NCBI GenBank assembly: GCA_030834905.1
Contig: JAUQWZ010000006.1
Coordinates: 372,001-436,000 of the forward strand
Reading direction: 5' to 3'
DNA length: 64,000 bases
Source of the DNA: Aggregatilineales bacterium
GTDB lineage: Bacteria; Chloroflexota; Anaerolineae; Aggregatilineales; Phototrophicaceae
The stretch's first letter is position 1. Each line of letters opens with the position of its first letter. The notes under the pieces are model-generated. The model did not search any database and was not told the origin of the DNA. It saw only the letters and a program-made list of their open reading frames with translations. The translations under genes and the position numbers were made by a program. Below are positions 26,688 through 35,055 of the stretch, piece after piece.

Positions 26688-28051
26688 AGATCGACAAAGT
26701 ACGACGCCGCCGAACGATCAATCATGTCTTTCGTCAGCATGGGCGGCTTGTTCATATAGGTGGCGATGTCCAGAAGCTGGTTGATGATGTCGCGCGGGTG
26801 TACGGCGCGCAGCTTGCGATCCTTGTTGATATACCATTCCTTGAGCAGATATGCCAGCGCCTGCTCGTCATACTTGATGCCTTTGGACTGGCACACCCGC
26901 CTGAAAATCTCACGAAACTGCTCGTAGGTAGGGTCGCCAATTTCGATCTTGTGGCGAATCCGGCGCAGGAACGCCTCGTCCACCAGGTCGCGCGGGTCAA
27001 TGTTGGTCGAGAACACGATCAGCACAAAAAACGGCAGCTCAATCTTGCGACCGGTCGCCAGTGTCAGGAAGTCCACCCCTTTTTCCAGCGGCACAATCCA
27101 GCGGTTGAGCAGGTCGCGGGGGCGCACCTGCTGGCGACCAAAGTCGTCGATCAGGAACATGCCGCCGTTTGCCTTCACCTGAAACGGCGCTTCGTAGTAT
27201 TTGTTGGTGTCGTCATAAACCAGGTCAAGCCCTGCCAGCGTGAGTTCGCCGCCGACCATAATCATCGGGCGACGAATGCGAATCCAGCGCGGGTCTGGCA
27301 CAACCCCCGTTCCGATACGCACCCGCTGTTCGTCCGGCTCGGCGATCTCATGGTTCACATTGTCGAATACCCGAATCACCTGACCGTCAACGTCGAAGGC
27401 GTGCGGAATCCAGATGTTGCCGCCCAGCACCATGCGCCCGACCGTCTCGGCAACCGTCGTCTTGCCATTTCCAGGCGGACCATAGAGGAAAATCGATTTA
27501 CCCGAATTGACCGCCGGACCAATACGTCCCAGCATATCGTCCGAAATGACGAGATGCTGCATGATCGACCGCATCTCTTCCTCATGGACGATCAGCCGTT
27601 CGCGGTTCTGCTCGCGCATGGCGGTGATGTACTGGTGCAGCGTGACCGGCGCGGGACCCGCGTACTGCGAGCGATCCAGCGCTTCACGCGCTTTCTCGGC
27701 GCCCCGGCTGGAAATCAGGTACTGGTAGCCCGCCTCGCCCAACCCGCCCGAACCACGCACCTCGACGAACTTTTCGCGCTTGAGGAACTCCATCACCGTA
27801 TCCAGCACGCCGGTGAACGGCAGCTTGACGATATCGGCGATGACGTGCCCAGGCATGTAACCGCCAAAATAGAGTACCTTGAGCACCAGATCAGCGACGT
27901 TGAGCAGATTCAGCCCGGTATCTTCGAGGCGAGTCAGCGGCGGCGGCGTCCACGCATTGGCGCTCAGATCACCGGTCACGGGTCGCGGCGGGTTGATATT
28001 CTTCAGCGGCTGTGGGCGTGGCGAAATGCTTGAAATCGGGCGATCACTCAT
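26684..28051 (-). CDS. AAA-family ATPase with N-terminal winged-helix-like region
   Basis: A 455-residue protein. A Pro-rich leader (1-40) precedes a helical region that looks like a winged helix (NVADLVLKVLYFGGYMPGHV to GYQYLISSRG). The ATPase core has Walker A GPPGNGKTT near residue 195, Walker B FLIDDFG, and VFSTNIDPRDLVDEAFLRRI with sensor-1 Asn and arginine finger candidates. C-terminal helices follow. The fold is like MoxR/Lon-type AAA modules. The role is unknown, but a 4-base overlap with the degenerate-receiver gene suggests the products interact. About 265 non-coding bases separate it from the divergent MBL gene. Confidence 0.8.
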   Translation of the reverse strand: MSDRPISSISPRPQPLKNINPPRPVTGDLSANAWTPPPLTRLEDTGLNLLNVADLVLKVLYFGGYMPGHVIADIVKLPFTGVLDTVMEFLKREKFVEVRGSGGLGEAGYQYLISSRGAEKAREALDRSQYAGPAPVTLHQYITAMREQNRERLIVHEEEMRSIMQHLVISDDMLGRIGPAVNSGKSIFLYGPPGNGKTTVAETVGRMVLGGNIWIPHAFDVDGQVIRVFDNVNHEIAEPDEQRVRIGTGVVPDPRWIRIRRPMIMVGGELTLAGLDLVYDDTNKYYEAPFQVKANGGMFLIDDFGRQQVRPRDLLNRWIVPLEKGVDFLTLATGRKIELPFFVLIVFSTNIDPRDLVDEAFLRRIRHKIEIGDPTYEQFREIFRRVCQSKGIKYDEQALAYLLKEWYINKDRKLRAVHPRDIINQLLDIATYMNKPPMLTKDMIDRSAASYFVDL

Positions 28052-28262
28052 ATTTCGAGTCCTTTAGGAAATCTTTTACAGGCGGGTAAGCCTTGTCACA
28101 GTGCGCTTCTTCTCATTAGGAATAGTACAGTGTTACGAACCGTGCAAGGCTTAAGACTATATAATCTCCGATGACTGTAAAATAGCAATCTTACGGGTTT
28201 GTAAATGCAAAACAGTGCCGCCGTCAATCCGTCAGATTGGGTTTGACTTTCGTTTCAGGGGG

Positions 28263-28290
28263 TTGACAAACCCCGCGCCTGAGCTAGAGT
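28263..28290 (+). promoter_or_regulatory. Candidate promoter of the MBL-fold gene
   Basis: A perfect -35 TTGACA (28263-28268) and TAGAGT (28285-28290) at 16-base spacing, 27 bases before the ATG. The best promoter match I see in this window. Confidence 0.55.
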
Positions 28291-28317
28291 TGCGTCACTT
28301 TTACCAGTACTAAGGTC

Positions 28318-28947
28318 ATGTCTTTGCTGAACACGATGATTGAAAACATCCAGTGGCTGGGTCACAGCAGCTTTGTCCTAATGGGACCGCCCAGCATTTA
28401 TATCAATCCCTGGCGCACGACGCGCGCCGAGCAGCCAGCCGACGTGATTCTGGTCAGTCATGACCATTACGAGAATTTCTCGCTGGCAGACATTGAAAAG
28501 CTGCGCGGTCCCGAGACAATCGTCATCGGCAACGAGCGCGTCGCCAGCGAGCTTGAAGGCTGCAATGTCCTGCGTCCCTGGCAGAGCGTCTCCGTCGGTC
28601 GCGCCTGCATCAAAGCGGTGCCCGCCTACTCGCCAACCGACGCCCGCCACGCCCCCTCAGAAGGTGGGCTGGGCTTCATCATTTCGCTGAATTACTACGA
28701 CGTGTACTACGCTGGCGACACCCAGTTGATCCCGGAAATGTCGTCCATCAAGCCCGACATCGCCATCCTGCCGATAGACGGCAATGGTACGATGACGGTT
28801 GACGACGCGGCTCAGGCAGTCGCCCGGATGCGCCCCCGCTGGACAATTCCGTGTAACTGGAACAACGGCAGCCGCGTCAACGCCCACATGTTTGAACGCG
28901 AAGGCAGCGCCTACACCGAGGTCGTGCTGCTGTCGCCAAAACCGTAG
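28318..28947 (+). CDS. MBL-fold metallo-hydrolase, UlaG-like, with altered metal motif
   Basis: A 209-residue protein of the metallo-beta-lactamase fold, COG2220-like. The order is IQWLGHSSFVL, DVILVSHDHYENFS, AYSPTDARHAP, VYYAGDTQLIPEM and DIAILPIDGNGTM, ending RWTIPCNWNN. The signature HxHxDH reads HDHYEN, so the fourth and fifth ligand positions carry Glu and Asn; the downstream GD is kept. A changed or single-metal site is possible, as in some relatives that end in HYDHF. The AAGG just before ATG 28318 is close; ATG 28336 is an alternative start. Confidence 0.75.
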   Translation: MSLLNTMIENIQWLGHSSFVLMGPPSIYINPWRTTRAEQPADVILVSHDHYENFSLADIEKLRGPETIVIGNERVASELEGCNVLRPWQSVSVGRACIKAVPAYSPTDARHAPSEGGLGFIISLNYYDVYYAGDTQLIPEMSSIKPDIAILPIDGNGTMTVDDAAQAVARMRPRWTIPCNWNNGSRVNAHMFEREGSAYTEVVLLSPKP

Positions 28948-28956
28948 CGCTCACCC

Positions 28957-29442
28957 TCACCCCTTACTTCGCTCGTTCCCTGCTCGCTGGCTGCCCTTTC
29001 CCGGCAGCGCGTGATACACGCGGTCAACGTAAAAATTGGCATCGCTGTACAGATCGCGGATCTCGCGGGCGAGGACGAAGCGATCCCAGGTGGTGTAGAT
29101 AAAGGCTATTCGGCGTCTGGTGGGGTTCAGCACCGGCGGGTCTTTAACCTGCAATTCGCCTAACGCGATGCGGTAGTATTCGCTGCTGGCGCTGCGGTGG
29201 TTTGGCTCATTGGGCAGCAGATCGACCCGCCGGACAAGCTCCAGCCCACGCATCCCGGCAAAGTAGCAAATGCCGCCGTTCTGCTCTTTGAACGCGCGGC
29301 TCAGATAAAACGCCAGGTATTCGGCGTTTACGCCCAGCGGCATCTGCGCTTTGGGGATGCGATACCAGTGTTCATCACGCGCGTAATGCAGGTCACGCAC
29401 GCGGTTAATGACGCCGACCAGCACGCGATCTTCAGGGAACAT
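28957..29442 (-). CDS. Conserved-looking protein of unknown function
   Basis: A 161-residue protein, start ATG 29442 with AAGG 8 bases upstream. It is rich in aromatic and Arg residues (DEHWYRIPKAQMPLG, LAFYLSRAFKEQNGGICYFA, RIAFIYTTWDRFVLAREI) with an alpha/beta pattern. No motif that I can tie to a family; a PUA-like RNA- or base-binding fold is only a guess. The last residues (GKGSQRAGNERSKG) look like translated repeat sequence, so the natural C-terminus may have been extended by a repeat. It is convergent with the MBL-fold gene, 9 bases apart. Confidence 0.55.
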   Translation of the reverse strand: MFPEDRVLVGVINRVRDLHYARDEHWYRIPKAQMPLGVNAEYLAFYLSRAFKEQNGGICYFAGMRGLELVRRVDLLPNEPNHRSASSEYYRIALGELQVKDPPVLNPTRRRIAFIYTTWDRFVLAREIRDLYSDANFYVDRVYHALPGKGSQRAGNERSKG

Positions 29443-29493
29443 CGGCTGCCTTGAGGCTGGATCGCCTGGCTCGTATTCAAGGGCAAAACTGCC

Positions 29494-29574
29494 ACAGGGA
29501 CATCACCCGGTGGTGTCCGTTCATCTCATTATTTCGGACACGACGAAGCATTCGCAGAATGCACGTGTCCCTAC
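29494..29574. repeat. Hairpin doublet (REPIN-like)
   Basis: Left: CAGGGACATCACC/CGG/TGGTGTCC + G; right: C + GGACACG (29536-29542) ... CGTGTCC (29564-29570) + CTAC. The loop of the right hairpin holds a further palindrome GCATTC/GCA/GAATGC, the same design as the units at 22434-22481. Located between the unknown gene and the PLP enzyme. Confidence 0.8.
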
Positions 29575-29622
29575 GCAACTGCGCCCGATAGAGACAGAAT
29601 CGCACTCGTTTCAGGCGGCTTC

Positions 29623-31023
29623 CTAGACTCCCGCCCGCAAACCGGCTTCGTTGCGCATTTCGGTCAGTTTGGCGTCCATTTCGCTTACCAGCGCCTGATG
29701 GCTTTCCCACCACGCCGGGTCGCGCTGGGCGTCCAGTTCTGCCACCGATTTACCCTGCTGCTCGACCCAGGTGTAATACTTCAGGTTGTGCCAGCGTTCG
29801 CGAGCATCGCGGGTGCCATCCATCACCCAGTCGGTGCGTACCGCGCGAAAAATCCCCTCGACGCGCCCGACGGCGGCGGCTTCGTCCAGCTTACCAAAGC
29901 GATCCGCCATATCCTGCATAACCGAGTGGTAGCGATCAATGGCGTCGGTCGCAATCGTGACGACAACTTCGCCCTGCCCCAACCCGAAGTGCTTCGCCGT
30001 CTTGATCGCGCCGAGCACGTTGCAGATGCCGCTGATGCCAAAAATGCTGATAAGCTGATCGCTCTCCGCGCGCGGGATGCCGTAGCGCTTCGCCAGCGCC
30101 TCACGTCCGGCTTCCTCATACAGCAGTTGCAAGCCCATTTTGGACTCGATATCGTCAATGCACATCAGCGCGTCCATGTTGAGGACGTTGTGAATCCAGG
30201 TGACATGTTTATCGCCGATGCCCTGAATGTCGTGCGAGCCGTAGCCGTTGCTGTAGAGCGTCGGACACTGGGTTGGCTCCAGCCCGACGATTTTGCAGTC
30301 TGACCAGAGCTGCTTAAGACGATCACCGGCGGCAATCGTGCCAGCGCTGCCCATTGCCGAGACAAATGCCGCGACTCTGCCGTTGCCGACGCCGCGCGCG
30401 TGCAGTTCGCCCGCCAGTTCCGCCGTTGTGTTGCCGGTGACGTGATAGTGGAAGCGATAATTGCCCATTTGCTCGAACTGGTTGAGGATGCGGATGTTCG
30501 GGTCGCTCTCGCGAAGGCGGTGGGTTTCGTCGTAAATCTCTTTGACGTTGCTTTCGGTGCCGTAGGTCTTGATCACTTCCGCGCCGTAGTTGTGGATACG
30601 CTCGAAGCGCTCGCGGCTCATCCCTTCCGGCAGCACCACCAGACTGTCACAGCCCATACGCCCGCCAACCCATGCCCCGCCAATGCCGTAATTGCCGGTT
30701 GAGGGCCAGACCAGCGTGTTGACCGACGGATCAACCTCGCCAAACAACACTTTTTCCAGCAGGACGCTGTAAGCCGCGCCGACCTTATGACTGCCCGACG
30801 GGTATTCCCTGCCGTACAAGACCACGATTTCGCAGTCCACCCCCGTCAGCGCCTTTGGCAGCACAACGTGATAGACCTCATTGTTGGGATCGCGCCAGGT
30901 GATGTTGTACAGATTGACCGGGTCGAGCGGATCATCGCGCCGGGCTGCCTGTGCTTTTGCTCTAATCTGGGGATCAATTTTATTGGGGTGAAGCATTTCT
31001 TCAAAAGTGGGACCGGTAATCAT
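29623..31023 (-). CDS. PLP-dependent enzyme, fold type II (cysteine/threonine synthase-like)
   Basis: A 466-residue fold-II PLP enzyme. The Schiff-base Lys is in YPSGSHKVGAAY (residue 80), the phosphate/carboxylate loop is STGNYGIGGAW, and the glycine-rich cofactor loop is VSAMGSAGTIAAG. A C-terminal helical extension of about 80 residues is unusual for cysteine synthase. The reaction is probably beta-elimination or replacement on an amino acid; the substrate is unknown. It is the last of four closely packed genes beginning with thrC, with 3 bases to the preceding one. Confidence 0.82.
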   Translation of the reverse strand: MITGPTFEEMLHPNKIDPQIRAKAQAARRDDPLDPVNLYNITWRDPNNEVYHVVLPKALTGVDCEIVVLYGREYPSGSHKVGAAYSVLLEKVLFGEVDPSVNTLVWPSTGNYGIGGAWVGGRMGCDSLVVLPEGMSRERFERIHNYGAEVIKTYGTESNVKEIYDETHRLRESDPNIRILNQFEQMGNYRFHYHVTGNTTAELAGELHARGVGNGRVAAFVSAMGSAGTIAAGDRLKQLWSDCKIVGLEPTQCPTLYSNGYGSHDIQGIGDKHVTWIHNVLNMDALMCIDDIESKMGLQLLYEEAGREALAKRYGIPRAESDQLISIFGISGICNVLGAIKTAKHFGLGQGEVVVTIATDAIDRYHSVMQDMADRFGKLDEAAAVGRVEGIFRAVRTDWVMDGTRDARERWHNLKYYTWVEQQGKSVAELDAQRDPAWWESHQALVSEMDAKLTEMRNEAGLRAGV

Positions 31024-31026
31024 TCA

Positions 31027-31269
31027 CTACTCCGTTTCGCCGTCCAGGCGCAGTCTTTGTTCCAGGCGTCGCATTTCGTTCAGTACATCGTCACGTTGGC
31101 GCGCCAGCTGCCGATATCGTTGTAACGCTTCCGGCGGCATTTTATCGCTCGTGCCGCCATTCACCATAATCAACTGGTCGATCTCCTCGTCCAGCCTTTC
31201 GTACTCCTGGACAAACGCCTGATAGAACTGGATGCTGTGCAGGGTGTCATCCGAAGGGCTGTCTGCCAT
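31027..31269 (-). CDS. Small coiled-coil protein
   Basis: 80 residues, highly charged and helical: FVQEYERLDEEIDQLIMV and RYRQLARQRDDVLNEMRRLEQ give two amphipathic stretches fit for a coiled-coil hairpin. No family known to me. Its start lies inside the end of the glycosyltransferase gene (23-base overlap), and the PLP enzyme follows after 3 bases, so it belongs to the thrC operon. Confidence 0.65.
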   Translation of the reverse strand: MADSPSDDTLHSIQFYQAFVQEYERLDEEIDQLIMVNGGTSDKMPPEALQRYRQLARQRDDVLNEMRRLEQRLRLDGETE

Positions 31270-32269
31270 CAGAAACTCCTTCCGGGATAGGCGCTGCTTC
31301 GTCTATCGGCGGTGAAGCAGCCGCCGCGTCTTCAAACCCGCGTTTGTCCGCGATCACGTACAGTGGACGGTTGCGCGTCTCGTCATACGTGCGCGCGACG
31401 TATTGTCCCAGAATGAAGAGGAAGAACAATTGGAAGGAACTCATCAGCAGCAGCAGCACAATCGTCGTCGCCTGCCCGCCGAAGAAGCCTTCGCCCAGCA
31501 TCAGCCGGAGAACCGCCACCAGCGGGATCGCCAGCAGCGCAAGCAAGCCCAGCGCGCCGGAGACATAGACCATAATTTGCAGCGGAAAATACGAAAAGCT
31601 GGTGATGGCGTCCATGGCAAAGCGAACCATTTTGCTCAGCGGATATTTTGTTTCGCCGCTGTGCCGCGCCTCGCGCACGTAGGTGACGCCGGTCTGCCTG
31701 AAGCCAGCCCAGCTTGTCATGCCGCGTATGAAGCGGTTATGCTCGCGCATACGCACCAGCACGTCCACCACTTTGCGATCCATGAGGCGGAAATCGCCGG
31801 TATCGACCGGAATGTCCACGTCGGTGATGCGGTAGATGACGCGGTAAAACAGCTTGGCGGTGAACAGTTTGAACCAGCTTTCGCCGATGCGCTTCTCGCG
31901 CACCGCATAGACCACCTGAAATCCCGCCTTCCAGCGCTCGATCATGTCGAGGATCAGTTCCGGCGGGTCCTGCAAATCCGCATCAATCAGGATTACGGCT
32001 TCGCCTGCCGCGTGGTCAATCCCCGCCGTGACCGCCGTCTGGTGTCCGAAATTGCGCGCGAAATGGACGACTTTGATGCGCGGCTCGCGGGCTGCCAGCT
32101 CGTTGATCATTTCCGGCGAACGGTCACGACTGCCATCGTTCACCAGAATCAGTTCCCACGGCTCGCCGGTCGAGTCCATCACCGTGACCATGCGCTTGTA
32201 CAGCAGGTCGATATTGCCTTCTTCGTTGTAGATTGGGGCAACGACCGAGTAGACTGGTTTTTCCTTCAT
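31247..32269 (-). CDS. GT2 polyprenyl-phosphate glycosyltransferase (DPM1/GtrB-like)
   Basis: 340 residues. The GT-A domain (1-225) has VVAPIYNEEGNI, LVNDGSRDRS, DADLQDPPE (DxD type) and GDFRLMDRKVVDVLVRM with the RFIRG-like loop. Two membrane helices follow near 232-258 and 268-295, then a polar tail. Such enzymes move a sugar from UDP/GDP to undecaprenyl or dolichyl phosphate at the inner leaflet for later surface glycosylation. It is 8 bases downstream of thrC. Confidence 0.9.
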   Translation of the reverse strand: MKEKPVYSVVAPIYNEEGNIDLLYKRMVTVMDSTGEPWELILVNDGSRDRSPEMINELAAREPRIKVVHFARNFGHQTAVTAGIDHAAGEAVILIDADLQDPPELILDMIERWKAGFQVVYAVREKRIGESWFKLFTAKLFYRVIYRITDVDIPVDTGDFRLMDRKVVDVLVRMREHNRFIRGMTSWAGFRQTGVTYVREARHSGETKYPLSKMVRFAMDAITSFSYFPLQIMVYVSGALGLLALLAIPLVAVLRLMLGEGFFGGQATTIVLLLLMSSFQLFFLFILGQYVARTYDETRNRPLYVIADKRGFEDAAAASPPIDEAAPIPEGVSDGRQPFG

Positions 32270-32277
32270 GCAACTCC

Positions 32278-33522
32278 TCAGGACAGCCCCAGCGCGCGCC
32301 GAATGGCGGTCAGATCGGGCGGGACGCGCAGCCCTTCCCCAACCGACTGCTGGGCGCGTTTGACGTCTTTTAAGCCGTTTCCCGTGAGCAGCAGTGCTGC
32401 CCGTTCATCAGGCTGAATATAGCCCAATGATACCGCACGTTGTGTCCCCGCGTAAACAGCCGCCGCCGCCGGTTCAGCAAACACGCCCGTCAGCCGCGCC
32501 ACCGCCGGGATGCTCTCGATAATCGCCTCGTCCGAGACTGCGACAAACGCGCCGCCGGTCTGCCGCACCGCCCGCAGCGCTTTCGCCCGGTCACGCGGGA
32601 CGCCCGCCGAAATGCTGTCGGCAATCGTCGTCGCTTCAACCGGCTGCATGTCTGCCGCGCTGATGCCCGACTCCCAGGCGTGAACCAGCGGTGAACTTCC
32701 TTCTGCTTGTACACCGATCAGGCGCGGAATCCGCTTTATCCAGCCAAGTTCGTACAGATCGCGGAAGCCCTTATGCACCCCGGCGATGATGTTGCCGTCG
32801 CCCACGCTGACCACCACCACATCGGGCACATCCCATCCCATCTGCTCGGCGATCTCGAAAGCGGCTGTCTTCTTGCCTTCCACCGTGAACGGATTGATGC
32901 CGGTGTTGCGGCAGTACCAGCCTTCGACCTCGCAGATTTCAAAGCACAGGTCAAACGCCACATCATACGAGTCTTCGACCAGCAGCACCGTCGCGCCATA
33001 CACCAGCAGTTGGGCGATTTTGGCTTCGGGCGCGGTTGCGGGCACGAAGATGACGATCTTCATCCCCACCGACGCGCCGACCCCCGCCAGCGCCGCCGCC
33101 GCGTTGCCGGTGCTCGCCGTACTGACGATCCCAACCTGTGCCGCCATCGCCCGCGCCACCACCAGCGCGCTGGCACGATCCTTCAGCGACCCGGTTGGAT
33201 TGCTCCCGTCATCCTTGGCCCACGCCTCGCGCAGCCCCAGCGCCCGCGCCAGCCGCGGCGTGTGATACAGCGGCGTCATGCCCACCGTCAGCGGCGACAC
33301 GACCGCCTCCGGCTCGATGGGCAGCAGCGCCCGGTAGCGCCACATGCTGGGGTCGTGCAGGAAGCTGTAATAGTCGCGGTCAACCGTCTGCCGCAGCGCC
33401 GGATAGTCATAGAGCACATCGAGCGTGCCCACCTGCCCGCACACCGGACAGGTATACTGCACCTCGCCGGGCGCATACTCGCGCTCACAGATCGAACAGC
33501 GTAATTTCAGTATGTCTGCCAT
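32278..33522 (-). CDS. thrC: Threonine synthase
   Basis: Converts O-phosphohomoserine to threonine with PLP. 414 residues. An N-terminal zinc ribbon (LRCSICEREY and YTCPVCGQVG, two CxxC pairs) is typical of the Chloroflexota/actinobacterial subgroup. The PLP Lys is in NPTGSLKDRAS; the phosphate loop is STASTGNAAAALA; VSVGDGNIIAGVHKGF is the glycine-rich stretch. It leads the operon with the GT2, the small coiled-coil protein and the PLP enzyme. The proximity of two fold-II PLP enzymes in one operon is suggestive but no common pathway is evident. Confidence 0.93.
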   Translation of the reverse strand: MADILKLRCSICEREYAPGEVQYTCPVCGQVGTLDVLYDYPALRQTVDRDYYSFLHDPSMWRYRALLPIEPEAVVSPLTVGMTPLYHTPRLARALGLREAWAKDDGSNPTGSLKDRASALVVARAMAAQVGIVSTASTGNAAAALAGVGASVGMKIVIFVPATAPEAKIAQLLVYGATVLLVEDSYDVAFDLCFEICEVEGWYCRNTGINPFTVEGKKTAAFEIAEQMGWDVPDVVVVSVGDGNIIAGVHKGFRDLYELGWIKRIPRLIGVQAEGSSPLVHAWESGISAADMQPVEATTIADSISAGVPRDRAKALRAVRQTGGAFVAVSDEAIIESIPAVARLTGVFAEPAAAAVYAGTQRAVSLGYIQPDERAALLLTGNGLKDVKRAQQSVGEGLRVPPDLTAIRRALGLS

Positions 33523-33553
33523 AAGTACCTTCTAAACCGTCAGAAAGAAATTT

Positions 33554-34039
33554 AACCGCCAAGACGCCACGTGACGCCAGGAAATCAGGACGATAAAACT
33601 ACCCGCTTGATTCCCTGCTTAAGCACAGGAACATTGAAATTTATGAGTAGCCCAAGATGAAGATTAGTCATTTTCAGATATGACATCAACTGGGCTGTAT
33701 GAATTGGCAGCAGGCTTTCCACCGCCTTCAGCTCAACTATGAGTTTGTTCTCAACCAGTAAGTCCAACCGCCCATCGCCAACGTAGCGCCCTTTGTATAA
33801 CACGCTGACCGGGCATTGATTCACATAGCCGATCTCTCGAAACTCCAATTCGGTACACAGTGCCGCTTCATAGACGGATTCAAGGTAGCCCGCACCAAGC
33901 GTTTTATGCACCTCGATAGCCGCGCCGATTACGCTCCGAGCCAGCTTGTCAGTCTCAGTGTCGGGTTCCATGTAACGATGTACCGGCTCGCGCATTTTCT
34001 ATTCCTTATCCCCTTGGCGCGCTTGGCGTCTTGGCGGTT
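33554..34039. mobile_element. GxxExxY gene cassette bounded by inverted repeats
   Basis: AACCGCCAAGACGCCA at 33554-33569 has an exact inverted copy at 34024-34039. The similarity goes further inward, to about 35-40 bases with mismatches, reaching the stop codon of the GxxExxY gene on the left and its start on the right. The unit of 486 bp thus consists of almost nothing but the gene and its repeats. I call it a candidate mobile cassette; no target duplication was recognised. Confidence 0.55.
33585..33995 (-). CDS. GxxExxY protein (PD-(D/E)XK nuclease-like)
   Basis: 136 residues with the name-giving motif in LGAGYLESVYEAAL and the nuclease-like core GDGRLDLLVENKLIVELKAVESL (split here as GRLDLLVENK and VELKAVE), ending YLKMTNLHLGLLINF. 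The D...ExK arrangement implies a metal-dependent nuclease fold; activity is unproven for the family. Its sequence is enclosed by inverted repeats and inserted between thrC and arcC, suggesting the gene moves as a small cassette. Confidence 0.9.
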   Translation of the reverse strand: MREPVHRYMEPDTETDKLARSVIGAAIEVHKTLGAGYLESVYEAALCTELEFREIGYVNQCPVSVLYKGRYVGDGRLDLLVENKLIVELKAVESLLPIHTAQLMSYLKMTNLHLGLLINFNVPVLKQGIKRVVLSS

Positions 34040-34087
34040 CACTACGCATTTTTCCGTTCTGTAGCTCCTTGGTGGTTCCTCACATTT

Positions 34088-35032
34088 TTATCCGGGTACA
34101 ATGCGCGTGCCGGTTTCGCCCCGCAGCGCCCGCGCCAGGTTCGGCGGATCGGTGATGATCGCCACCGGACCGCCCATCTGCACAAACTCTACCGCCGCCT
34201 CGATCTTGGGCAGCATACTGCCCGGCGCGAAGTGATTCTCCGCCATGTACTGCCGCGCCTGACTCAGCGTCATCTGATCGAGCATCACCTGATCCGGCTT
34301 GTTGAAGTTCAGCGCCACTTTCTCGACGCCGGTCGAAATCACGAACAGGTCGGCGCGCAGGGTCTGAGCGATGAGGCTGCTGGCGCGATCCTTGTCGATG
34401 ACGGCGTTCGCCCCGTGAAGCTCGCCCTTTTCGTCGCGCACAACCGGAATGCCGCCGCCGCCCACCGCGATCACGATATAGTCGTTGGTGATCAGGGCGC
34501 GGATGGCGTTGATCTCATGGATCGCCTGCGGCTTGGGCGACGCGACCACCCGCCGCCAGCCGCGTCCGGCATCTTCCATCACCGTCCAGCCTTCCGCTTC
34601 AAAGCGCCGCGCTTCTTCCTCGGTCATGAAGCCACCAATCGGCTTGTTGGGATTGCTGAATGCCGGGTCATGTTCATCGACGCGCGTCTGGGTCACCACC
34701 GTCACAATCGTCCGGTTGATGCCGCGCTTACGCAGTTCGTTATCCAGCGACTGCTGAAGCATGTAACCAATCGCGCCCTGCGTATCGGCGCCGATCAGAT
34801 CCAGCGGCACCGTATGCACCTGGGCGGCTGCCAGTTCCGCCCGCCGCAGGATATAGCCCACCTGTGGACCATTGCCGTGAGTGATAATGACGCTCCAGCC
34901 GTCGGCGATCATGTCAGCGACATGCGTGCAGGTCTGACATACCGCTTCCCACTGGTGTATTACGTCCGGGTGTTTGGGATCCTGGATCAGAGAATTGCCG
35001 CCAATGGCGACGGCTGCCAGCTTGCCAACCAT
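34088..35032 (-). CDS. arcC: Carbamate kinase
   Basis: Makes ATP from carbamoyl phosphate and ADP, releasing carbamate. 314 residues with AAVAIGGNSLI, ITHGNGPQVG, VAVGGGGIPVV, IDKDRASSLIA and GSMLPKIEAA, all typical of ArcC/YqeA. Here it is not next to arginine deiminase genes. A YgeW-type carbamoyltransferase, the other half of such a pathway, is about 3.4 kb away. This suits ATP recovery from ureide or purine breakdown, as with E. coli YqeA. Preceded by a HepT-MNT module, which appears unrelated. Confidence 0.95.
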   Translation of the reverse strand: MVGKLAAVAIGGNSLIQDPKHPDVIHQWEAVCQTCTHVADMIADGWSVIITHGNGPQVGYILRRAELAAAQVHTVPLDLIGADTQGAIGYMLQQSLDNELRKRGINRTIVTVVTQTRVDEHDPAFSNPNKPIGGFMTEEEARRFEAEGWTVMEDAGRGWRRVVASPKPQAIHEINAIRALITNDYIVIAVGGGGIPVVRDEKGELHGANAVIDKDRASSLIAQTLRADLFVISTGVEKVALNFNKPDQVMLDQMTLSQARQYMAENHFAPGSMLPKIEAAVEFVQMGGPVAIITDPPNLARALRGETGTRIVPG

Positions 35033-35055
35033 GTTATTTTTCCTTTGAATGGGGG

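Noticed and set aside
26798..28033. Long open frame opposite the AAA ATPase
   Set aside because: Antisense shadow; the minus-strand protein has full Walker motifs and this one has none.
33585..33995. Restriction endonuclease
   Set aside because: The nuclease-like fold is there, but no methyltransferase is nearby and the family is not a known restriction enzyme.
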